10,438 bases of DNA, from the NCBI GenBank assembly GCA_963724625.1, contig CAVRVO010000008.1:1-10438 (forward strand), written 5' to 3'. The notes under the pieces are model-generated. The model saw only the letters and a list, made by a program, of their open reading frames with translations, had not been told where the DNA came from and made no database searches. Each line of letters starts with the position of its first letter. The stretch's first letter is position 1. Made by a program: the position numbers and the translations under genes. Source of the DNA: DATBVX01 sp963724625 (GTDB lineage Bacteria > Pseudomonadota > Gammaproteobacteria > Steroidobacterales > Steroidobacteraceae). Positions 1-5,067 of the stretch are shown piece after piece.

Positions 1-60
1 TTTGTGCTGTCCCTGTGCCCGAGCCGATGCGGGTCAGAGTGCGTTGAGTCTGCTGCAATC

Positions 61-80
61 TTGCACCAGGTCAGGTGCAA
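61..80. repeat. Perfect 7-bp inverted repeat with 6-nt spacer
   Basis: TTGCACC (61-67) and GGTGCAA (74-80) are exact reverse complements around the spacer AGGTCA. The octamer TGCAATCT occurs at 54-61 and again at 76-83, so the element also has a direct repeat 22 bp apart. It lies about 65 bp beyond the stop of the small minus-strand ORF at 145-348. There is no T-rich tract on either side, so an intrinsic terminator is unlikely, and an operator-like site is equally possible. The rest of 1-144 shows no coding sequence that I can support. Confidence 0.45.
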
Positions 81-144
81 TCTGGTCGCTTCCCTCCGCG
101 TTCTCGATTTCCGGAGGAACCAGGTGGAACTGGCGCCCAGAGCC

Positions 145-348
145 CTAGGGTGTCGTTTCGCCAGCGGGTGAAGTAGTCGCGGGCGTCGCATTGGTCAAAG
201 TTCCGCTAGCCACGCTCCCCACGATCGCGTGGCCTGCCGCACTAACGATCAGCCCAATCACTCGGCCCGCATTGTCACGTTGTACTTCGATCTTCGCGCC
301 AGGGTGTTCGAGAAAATAAATGATCGCTGGGAATGGTTGATGTGACAC
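145..348 (-). CDS. Small ORF, possible remnant of a DUF3471-type C-terminal domain
   Basis: This 67-codon frame opens with GTG (348-346) and stays open upstream only to a TAA at 411-409. The segment FLEHPGAKIEVQRDNAGRVI, followed by GLIV and a short glycine turn, resembles the beta-strand/turn pattern 'F.rD..G.v.gl....g' at the end of many serine-hydrolase or peptidase proteins (DUF3471-like). Only the tail of such a domain would be present, and no catalytic part is nearby. The nearest purine-rich run (AGGGGAG) sits about 15 nt before the GTG, too far for a good ribosome site. There is no signal peptide. It may be a decayed gene end or a chance frame. Confidence 0.3.
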   Translation of the reverse strand: MSHQPFPAIIYFLEHPGAKIEVQRDNAGRVIGLIVSAAGHAIVGSVASGTLTNATPATTSPAGETTP

Positions 349-536
349 GGCTCGAGCTCGCGACTCCCCTACGTGAATGACGTAATGCTCTCTATATATA
401 AGAGTGATTTAGCTCCCGGCCGTGATCACAGGTGAGCACAGACATGCGTTCTGTGTGCACACGTGACCAAATCTGCGTGCCCATGCGTGCCCGAACGGCT
501 CGAAAGCAGTCGATAAGCGAAGCGTCCACTGGGCGA
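349..536. other. Non-coding gap with AT-rich island and small inverted repeats
   Basis: I find no gene here. An AT-rich island (TATATATA, 393-400) in otherwise GC-rich DNA could supply a -10 element, most plausibly for the small minus-strand ORF below it, but no convincing -35 is visible. On the minus strand a TACGT/ACGTA inverted repeat with a 5-nt spacer follows (about 370-384). CACAGA (437-442) and TCTGTG (450-455) could form a 6-bp hairpin just past the stop of the He_PIG lipoprotein gene, but no T tract follows it. Confidence 0.35.
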
Positions 537-1160
537 TCAGTGATTCCTGCTTGGCGAGGGCGCAGCCACCGCCAACAGGAATATGAAACTGGTATTACCG
601 GCCTGACTGCTCGCCGTGATCGTATAAGGGGTCAGCGTTCTCGCGACACTGGGAGTGCCGGCGATGAGGCCGCTCGTGCTATCGAGCACCACCCCAGCCG
701 GCAGGGACGGCGTCACAGAATAGTGTTCGACGGTTCCTGCGATTCTTGGGCTCAAGGGCGTGAGGGCCGCTCCCACAGTACCTTTCGCGGGACTGGGGTA
801 TGACAGATGACTCGGCGGTTCGGTCACACTCAGCACCAAAGAATAAGTGCTGCGACCACCGCGATAGCTGGCGGTGACCGCGAAAATCGCGGGACCACTG
901 GGGCGCGTCGGCGTGCCGGAAATGACACCGGTCAGGCCGTTGAGCGTGAGGCCAGAAGGTAATTCAGGACTGACCCCATAGCGCTCTATCGACCCCGACA
1001 CCGCAGGCGTCAACGCGATGGTCTCGCCGACGACCGCGGGAAAGGGCTGCGAGCCGTTGTACGAAAATTCGGGCGGCGGATGAGTCACCGGCTCGCCGCC
1101 GCCGCAGGCGGCGAGCCAGCACAGGCCCAGGAATACTTCGCCCAAGCGCACTGTGGTCAC
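537..1160 (-). CDS. Small lipoprotein with two putative Ig (He_PIG) domains
   Basis: A 207-aa protein. A short hydrophobic leader ends in the lipobox LAAC (Cys19), followed by GGGE and a Pro-rich spacer, so it is predicted to be a lipid-anchored envelope protein. Two He_PIG-type repeats follow, at about residues 31-113 and 117-198, each with the hallmark 'LPxGLxLxxxTGxIxGTP' (SPELPSGLTLNGLTGVISGT; SLPAGVVLDSTSGLIAGTP) and a 'Y..TASxxxG' strand. These folds usually act as spacers or adhesive modules on surface proteins. The start is GTG, 3 bp after the TGA of the upstream 571-aa lipoprotein gene, so co-transcription and translational coupling are likely. A second GTG three codons in is an alternative start. 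Unlike its neighbour it ends right after the second Ig repeat and has no extra C-terminal domain, so it may be a truncated paralogue. Confidence 0.8.
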   Translation of the reverse strand: MTTVRLGEVFLGLCWLAACGGGEPVTHPPPEFSYNGSQPFPAVVGETIALTPAVSGSIERYGVSPELPSGLTLNGLTGVISGTPTRPSGPAIFAVTASYRGGRSTYSLVLSVTEPPSHLSYPSPAKGTVGAALTPLSPRIAGTVEHYSVTPSLPAGVVLDSTSGLIAGTPSVARTLTPYTITASSQAGNTSFIFLLAVAAPSPSRNH

Positions 1161-1163
1161 GAC

Positions 1164-2879
1164 TCAGTTCGCCCGGCAGCCGACGGCGGAGAACGTGACG
1201 ACTGAATTAGAATTACTCGTGTACCGCCCATCCAAAGTGACCCCGGATGCGGTGTTCGAGTAGGTACCCGAAATGGGAACGGTCCGACGCCCGCGCGGCG
1301 AGTAGGGAAACGAAATCGTTACTGTTCCCGTGAATATATTGCCTGTTACCGTGCCGCGGAGACCCCCGCCCACGGATGAGACCTGGTTCGAGTCATCCAT
1401 TACTAGAGCGTGCCTACCGGATTCGTCGGTCCAGGTGAATTTGTATGTCGCTGCAACATTCGGATCGGCAAGAGCCTGAAAATTACCGGCATCCGCAGCG
1501 AGATAGGTGCCACTGATGTAGGTCTCATCAGCGAAAGATCCCTGTACGCTCACGCGGGGATTGTCGGCGCTCTGCGCAAAGGTGGTGTCGAGCAACGGGC
1601 TTGCGTCGTTCGTCTGGATATCGAATACCAAGGTGTCGGTGGCCTGGGCGACCGAGCGCATGCTGCCGTCGGCGAAGATTGAAGCGGCGAATTTGCCGCG
1701 TGTCCCGGGCGCCACATTCGATTCAAACGTGCCGGCATAGGAACCGGCGCGGGTGCAGTAGATCTCTGTGCGCAGATGCGCTTGCGCAGTGGCCGCATCG
1801 GGCAATACGTGAGACACGTGGTCTGCGGCACTCGCTCGCTGAATGATCGCAGCGAGAGTTGTCGGCAGGTCCGCTGTGTCGAAGTCCACGGGCGCCCAAC
1901 GTGCCGCCTCAGCCGTCACAGCTGGGGAAATCTGAATGCCATTGTTCGCGTTTCGGTCCTCGTCCAGCATCATGAGAAATCGCACCACATTCAAGACGCG
2001 GATGGAGGTGCCAGATCCCTGACCGACGAGATCAACCGGTGTCACCAGGGTCTTTGCCGTGGGTACGGTGCCAACGGTCACTCGCCCGACGGAGAAGGTA
2101 ATGGCCTGGCCTTGTTCGTACGTAAATGCACCATTCAGGTCGGTTAAGCCACTGTGCGTGCCCGACGCATAGCCAAGACCGAAGACCGTGTCACTGCGAA
2201 GCACGCCGGTCATCGCTGTGCCGGCCGCCGGTGGATCAACCGTGAGCATCATCTCGTAGCTGGTGGATGCACCGCCCCCATTTGCGGCGCTGACGGTATA
2301 GACGAGCGGAGGCCTCGCGCTCGTCGGCGTACCGGACAAGATGCCGTTCGTGGAGTCCAACATCAGTCCGGCCGGAAGGTCTGGCGAGATGGTAAATGTG
2401 TCGGCATCACCGCTGAAAGACGGAACCACCGGGGCGAGTCCGGTCCCCACAGTGCCGGTCACCGGGGCCGCGTAGGTCAAGGCCGTGGGCGGCACGAGCA
2501 CAACCAGGTTTAGAGCAGTTGACGCGGAGCCCGCGTCATTGCTTGCCGTAATCGTGTAGGTCGTTCCGGATTCCGCTGCGAGGGGTGTCCCGGAGATCAC
2601 GCCTGTAGTCGTGTCGAACGACAGGCCCGCCGGTAGCGCCGGATTCACCGAAAACGCGCTCACGGAACCGAAGTACGTGGGCTGGAGCGGACCAAAGGCC
2701 ATGCCTACGTCTGCGACGGTGTTGCCTTCGTATCCCAAGCCGCACGGCGCGGTCGTCGTTTCGTTGCAGCCGCCGGTGTTGCCTCCGCCTGTTCCGCCTC
2801 CCACCGCACCGCCGCTCCCGCCCCCGCACGCGACCAAGACAAAAGCCAGGCAGGTCACTAATCCAATTAAACGCAACAT
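1164..2879 (-). CDS. He_PIG-domain surface lipoprotein, 571 aa
   Basis: The open frame extends to 3053, but the start chosen is the ATG at 2879. It is preceded by AAGGGGAG and begins a clear lipoprotein signal (MLRLIGLVTCLAFVLVAC, lipobox LVAC, Cys18). A Gly-rich linker (about 19-37) leads to two He_PIG domains (about 47-130 and 131-217, with LPAGLSFDTTTGVISGTP and LPAGLMLDSTNGILSGTP). Next is a domain seen in proteobacterial surface proteins (about 222-340), with SGLTDLNGAFTYEQGQ, KTLVTPVDLVG and a RFLMMLDEDRNANNG stretch. A beta-rich C-terminal region (375-571) is bracketed by two cysteines (Cys375, Cys568) that could form a disulphide in the periplasm or at the surface. The function is not known; an adhesive or ligand-binding role is inferred from the Ig-like modules. 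Its leader is duplicated from the same source as that of the propeller lipoprotein. Confidence 0.85.
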   Translation of the reverse strand: MLRLIGLVTCLAFVLVACGGGSGGAVGGGTGGGNTGGCNETTTAPCGLGYEGNTVADVGMAFGPLQPTYFGSVSAFSVNPALPAGLSFDTTTGVISGTPLAAESGTTYTITASNDAGSASTALNLVVLVPPTALTYAAPVTGTVGTGLAPVVPSFSGDADTFTISPDLPAGLMLDSTNGILSGTPTSARPPLVYTVSAANGGGASTSYEMMLTVDPPAAGTAMTGVLRSDTVFGLGYASGTHSGLTDLNGAFTYEQGQAITFSVGRVTVGTVPTAKTLVTPVDLVGQGSGTSIRVLNVVRFLMMLDEDRNANNGIQISPAVTAEAARWAPVDFDTADLPTTLAAIIQRASAADHVSHVLPDAATAQAHLRTEIYCTRAGSYAGTFESNVAPGTRGKFAASIFADGSMRSVAQATDTLVFDIQTNDASPLLDTTFAQSADNPRVSVQGSFADETYISGTYLAADAGNFQALADPNVAATYKFTWTDESGRHALVMDDSNQVSSVGGGLRGTVTGNIFTGTVTISFPYSPRGRRTVPISGTYSNTASGVTLDGRYTSNSNSVVTFSAVGCRAN

Positions 2880-2881
2880 GA

Positions 2882-2915
2882 TGCTCCCCTTATGGTGGTT
2901 CACCGATGGGGAGCA
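2882..2915 (-). promoter_or_regulatory. Leader hairpin that buries the Shine-Dalgarno (copy A)
   Basis: On the transcript, TGCTCCCC (2915-2908) pairs perfectly with GGGGAGCA (2889-2882) across an 18-nt loop. The 3' arm is the ribosome-binding sequence of the 571-aa lipoprotein gene and ends 2 nt before its ATG, so folding would block translation initiation. The same arrangement, same loop length and one compensatory pair change occur in the leader of the propeller lipoprotein. Hairpin formation is a prediction; the base pairing is read directly. Confidence 0.6.
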
Positions 2916-2942
2916 GTTGTCACTCAAAGCGTGTGGATGTGC

Positions 2943-2979
2943 ATGAACTCCGGGTGAAGGTGCTTCCTGTTTTCGTGAA
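2943..2979 (-). promoter_or_regulatory. Phased TTCAC repeats, candidate OmpR-type operator (copy A)
   Basis: Reading the minus strand: TTCAC at 2979-2975, TTCACCC from 2958 and TTCATGC from 2947. Start-to-start distances are 21 and 11 bp. The last two form a 7+4 tandem layout like that bound by OmpR/PhoB-type winged helices. The array ends 64 bp from the ATG, exactly as in copy B. That the winged-helix regulator encoded at the right end binds here is an inference. Confidence 0.45.
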
Positions 2980-3025
2980 GATTCGGGAACGAACGAGCGG
3001 ACTTCGATGGAGCGCGCCAGGCACT

Positions 3026-3045
3026 GGCCGGCCGGGAAGCCGGCC
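3026..3045. repeat. GC-rich perfect inverted repeat in the divergent gap
   Basis: GGCCGGC (3026-3032) and GCCGGCC (3039-3045) are exact reverse complements with a 6-nt loop. The element lies between the leader of the minus-strand 571-aa lipoprotein gene and the plus-strand lipoprotein remnant. No T tract flanks it, so it is not a typical terminator. It could separate the two divergent transcription units. Confidence 0.4.
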
Positions 3046-3119
3046 GAATCCATCCACGCCCCTTCTGGAGTGTTGGCCGCCAGCGTCCCAGGTCTCGTCG
3101 ATCACAGAGGGGAGATCAC

Positions 3120-3314
3120 ATGAAAGCGGAAATCCGCAGCATGGCTCGAGGCATCCTTGTCGTGGCCGTGCTCACTATGCTTTCCGCGTGTGGCGGTGGC
3201 GATTCCGGTGCGCCCCCTCCGCCCACCCAGACGGTCGGTGGCACGGTTTCGGGCCTGACAGGCTCCGGTTCGGCAATTCAATTTGTCGGCGTTAACGACA
3301 CGAGGGGCCGATAA
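3120..3314 (+). pseudogene. Truncated lipoprotein gene (head only)
   Basis: This is the only plus-strand gene start I can support. GGGGAG lies 7 nt before the ATG. The 64-aa product has a proper lipoprotein signal (two Arg, hydrophobic core, lipobox LSAC, Cys24), a Gly/Asp/Ser and Pro-rich linker, and then GGTVSGLTGSGSAIQF. That opening matches the GTVSGLQGSGLVLQ segment that begins the N-terminal domain of the propeller lipoprotein nearby. In related proteins this domain continues for roughly 80 residues, but here the frame ends after VGVNDTRGR, and no continuation is recognisable in the other plus frames up to about 3475. It is probably the 5' relic of a divergent paralogue cut by deletion or rearrangement. 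A genuine 40-aa mature lipoprotein cannot be excluded. Confidence 0.5.
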
Positions 3315-3474
3315 GTCTCATGGCGCGTTAGCCCATATCCCCTGGCGGCGACTCATGACATCGCGATGGATCGCGCGGGCGCCGACCTGCATGTCACGGC
3401 TGGCACTGGACCGCTTTTCCCGGACCGGTCATTCGTGAATGGTGCGCGGCTCATAATTGAGCTCCTCCGGCCTT
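3315..3474. other. Gap between the lipoprotein remnant and the propeller gene
   Basis: This 160-bp stretch holds no gene I recognise. It contains the 10-bp palindrome CATCGCGATG (3359-3368) overlapping a CGCGAT/ATCGCG pair. The frame of the plus-strand remnant reopens after its TAA and stays open to about 3488, but the translation resembles nothing I know. On the minus strand this is the 3' end of the propeller gene; no T-rich terminator is visible. Confidence 0.3.
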
Positions 3475-3897
3475 TCAAAACGTCGCGATGAATTTCGGGT
3501 GGTTACCTGCCGGAAAGGGTGAGCCGGCCATAGGGGTCAGTGCGCCAGTCAAGAGGTCCAGTGTGAAGCCGCTAATATTCGCCGCGCCGTCGTTGGCGAC
3601 ATAAAGAAACTGATTCCCCAAGATGTGTACCGAATAGGCATTCGCGCCGGCGGCAACCGGGAATCCCGGCAACGCAGTAAGCGCGCCGGTGGTCCAATCG
3701 AAGGCATAGCCGACGATGCTTGCGTCCGTCGTGACATACAGGTAACCGCTGATCGAGTTACTTCCGATTTGGATTCCGGTTTGTTCGATGGCCATGTAAT
3801 GGCTCACCGGCAGCGGGAATGGGGACCCGCTGAGCGGCGACAATGTCCCGGTAGTCCGGGTCGAAACTGAAGCCCGATACGCTTGGGTTCGTGGCAT
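3475..3897 (-). CDS. Propeller lipoprotein, C-terminal part (blades 5-7), out of frame with the rest
   Basis: Meaningful sequence starts at TTGTLSPLSGSPFPL (codons from about 3855 down); the first 14 residues of the open frame are the wrong-frame reading of the previous part. It encodes the second half of blade 5, then blade 6 (GYLYVTTDASIVGYAFDWTTGALTALPGFPV, in two runs) and blade 7 (FLYVANDGAANISGF, then TGALTPMAGSPFPAG), ending IATF. The preceding ORF breaks off inside blade 5 at FSFDP. Removing one base of the CC at 3856-3857 gives FDP-TTGTLS, the exact consensus of the other blades, and completes a seven-bladed propeller. This piece has no start signal of its own, so it should be read as the tail of the 4895-3475 gene. 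Confidence 0.7.
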   Translation of the reverse strand: MPRTQAYRASVSTRTTGTLSPLSGSPFPLPVSHYMAIEQTGIQIGSNSISGYLYVTTDASIVGYAFDWTTGALTALPGFPVAAGANAYSVHILGNQFLYVANDGAANISGFTLDLLTGALTPMAGSPFPAGNHPKFIATF

Positions 3898-4729
3898 CGG
3901 GGTTTGCCGTGTAGAGAAAGTTGCCGCCGGCCCCGAACTCCAGGCTGAGCGGGTTGCCGCCAGCGGGAAACGGCGACCCGGGCACTGGGGTCAGGTCGAA
4001 GAAATTAAATGCAGAAATGTCGTTCGAGCCCCCGTGGTTCGCAACGAAGACAACGCCAGTGCTGGGGTCAACAACAATCGATGTCGGGTTCTTGCCAACG
4101 GGAACCGGGGACCCCGGCAGCGCAGTGAGCGCACCGGTGTTGTAATCGATGGTGTAGGCGGAGACGGTGTCAGACCCTGCGTTCGCAACGTAGAGAGTCG
4201 ATCCATAGAGGGCCATGCCCTGGGGATCGGTTCCCGCGGCAAACGGTGAGCCTGGCACGGGCGTCAACGCGCCACTTGCGAAGTTGACAGCGAAGGCCGA
4301 GATGTCGTTGCTCCCCTCGTTACCCACGAATACATATTTCCTATCCTCGGTACCGACGATCGCGAATGGGGATGTGCCCGCGCCAACCGGGAACCCTGGA
4401 AGCGCAGTGAGCGCACCAGTGGTAGCGTCGACGGTGTAGGCGGAGACCGTGTTGTCCCCAGCATTGGCGACATAGGCGAACTGCGAGCACCCCACCTCAA
4501 TGTCTGTGACATTTCCGGCCTGGAAGTTGATTGCGTTGCGCACCAGGCAGGGCTGACTGGGTGAGGCAGGTTGTTGCGATATATCGGCAACCAACCCATC
4601 GCTAACAGTGGGAGGGCTTTCAACAATGGTGAAAGGCCCGTTAGAAGTGATCGGCACCGGAGGGCCAACTTTATGCCCTGGGTGCCCTGGCTGACCGCGA
4701 CTGCCCGGCTCGACAATTTGAAGTACCAA
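3758..4729 (-). CDS. Lactonase/YVTN-type beta-propeller lipoprotein, main part
   Basis: This is the body of a 472-aa protein (counted after removing one base at each of two frameshifts). The TTG at 4729 is not a real start: the same frame continues upstream through GYTIRGTVSGLQGSG, an 11-proline run and a Gly linker to the lipobox. After an N-terminal 'GTVSGLxGSGLVLQ ... QPASPSQPC' domain (about residues 46-136 of the joined protein) come repeats of about 42 residues: a YVANAG-type strand, 'SAYTVDxxTGALT' and 'LPGSPxxAGTxP'. Blades 1-4 and half of 5 are here; blade 4 is short (NFFDLTPVPG lacks the TGA turn). Such propellers resemble 6-phosphogluconolactonase-family and YVTN surface proteins; in lipoproteins they usually bind ligands or partners rather than act as enzymes, and no catalytic set is evident. 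Past FSFDP the frame is spurious. Confidence 0.75.
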   Translation of the reverse strand: MVLQIVEPGSRGQPGHPGHKVGPPVPITSNGPFTIVESPPTVSDGLVADISQQPASPSQPCLVRNAINFQAGNVTDIEVGCSQFAYVANAGDNTVSAYTVDATTGALTALPGFPVGAGTSPFAIVGTEDRKYVFVGNEGSNDISAFAVNFASGALTPVPGSPFAAGTDPQGMALYGSTLYVANAGSDTVSAYTIDYNTGALTALPGSPVPVGKNPTSIVVDPSTGVVFVANHGGSNDISAFNFFDLTPVPGSPFPAGGNPLSLEFGAGGNFLYTANPDATNPSVSGFSFDPDYRDIVAAQRVPIPAAGEPLHGHRTNRNPNRK

Positions 4730-4820
4730 GCCGGAGCCTTGCAGCCCCGAAACCGTGCCACGGATCGTATACCCGTTTGGCGGCGGCGGTGGCGGTGGCG
4801 GCGGCGGTGGTGAACCTGAG

Positions 4821-4895
4821 TCACCGCCCCCACCCCCCCCCGCACCCGACCATGAGCAGAGCCAGGAACGTCACCGATCCGATTGAGCGCAACAT
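4821..4895 (-). CDS. Propeller lipoprotein, signal peptide with lipobox, cut off at a G9 tract
   Basis: The ATG at 4895 begins MLRSIGSVTFLALLMVGC (lipobox MVGC, Cys18), near-identical in layout to the signal of the 571-aa lipoprotein (MLRLIGLVTCLAFVLVAC), with AAGGGGAT just upstream. Directly after Cys18 a run of nine G (C9 at 4833-4841 on the plus strand) sends the frame to a TGA at 4823. With eight G the reading is C-GGGGGG-DSGS, then 11 prolines and NGYTIRGTVSG, joining the propeller body. This is therefore the true start of the 4895-3475 gene. The G tract lies at the lipoprotein linker, a place where length changes in steps of three are harmless and single-base changes switch the gene off. 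Confidence 0.7.
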   Translation of the reverse strand: MLRSIGSVTFLALLMVGCGGGWGR

Positions 4896-4897
4896 GA

Positions 4898-4931
4898 TGA
4901 TCCCCTTGCAGTGGTTTGCCGATGGGGGTCA
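4898..4931 (-). promoter_or_regulatory. Leader hairpin that buries the Shine-Dalgarno (copy B)
   Basis: TGACCCCC (4931-4924) can pair with GGGGATCA (4905-4898) over an 18-nt loop: seven of eight pairs plus one C-A mismatch. Compared with copy A, the third pair changes from C-G to A-U with both sides altered, a compensatory change. The 3' arm is again the ribosome-binding site and ends 2 nt before the ATG of the propeller lipoprotein. Confidence 0.6.
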
Positions 4932-4958
4932 TTAGTCGCCCAAAGCACCTGGGCGTGC

Positions 4959-4995
4959 ATGAAGCGTGGGTGAAGAAGGGTTCCTGTTTCGTGAA
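4959..4995 (-). promoter_or_regulatory. Phased TTCAC repeats, candidate OmpR-type operator (copy B)
   Basis: Minus-strand TTCAC at 4995-4991, TTCACCC from 4974 and TTCATGC from 4963 keep the same 21- and 11-bp spacing and the same 64-bp distance to the ATG as copy A. The A/B match runs from here to the start codon without gaps; from the end of TTCATGCAC to the ATG I count 45 of 62 identical positions. This shared block separates the receptor gene (stop at 5068) from the propeller gene and suggests the propeller gene has its own regulated promoter. Confidence 0.45.
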
Positions 4996-5067
4996 GATTC
5001 AGGAAAGACGTCGGGCATCGTGGCGGGCGGCGCCGCGAACCATCGTCGGACTGACTCGAAGCCTAGC

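Noticed and set aside
432..803. Plus-strand open frame of 123 codons
   Set aside because: It is antisense to the He_PIG lipoprotein for most of its length, is Arg/Ser/Gly-rich without any domain, and is a typical shadow of GC-rich coding DNA.
2880..3053. In-frame 58-codon extension of the He_PIG lipoprotein to 3053
   Set aside because: It would put the lipoprotein signal 58 residues inside the protein. The ATG at 2879 has a strong ribosome site and the block upstream is a shared leader.
3313..3488. Plus-strand frame continuing after the stop of the lipoprotein stub
   Set aside because: It is open and in frame but has no recognisable domain and no lipoprotein-like composition; chance openness in GC-rich DNA is likely.
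3475..4500. Tandem DNA repeats of about 125 bp, considered as a repeat array or CRISPR-like element
   Set aside because: They are the coding repeats of propeller blades, diverged at DNA level and with no spacer structure.
4264..4932. Minus-strand open frame of 222 codons running through the propeller leader
   Set aside because: Its translation is low-complexity (Arg/His-rich) and it reads the lipobox region and propeller in the wrong frame; the correct frame has a clear signal, linker and repeats.
2910..5000. Conserved leader peptide (uORF) in the duplicated leaders
   Set aside because: Both copies read PESSR...HA in one frame, but differences between copies are not concentrated at third codon positions, copy B has a stop, and no shared start codon exists. 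DNA or RNA signals explain the conservation better.
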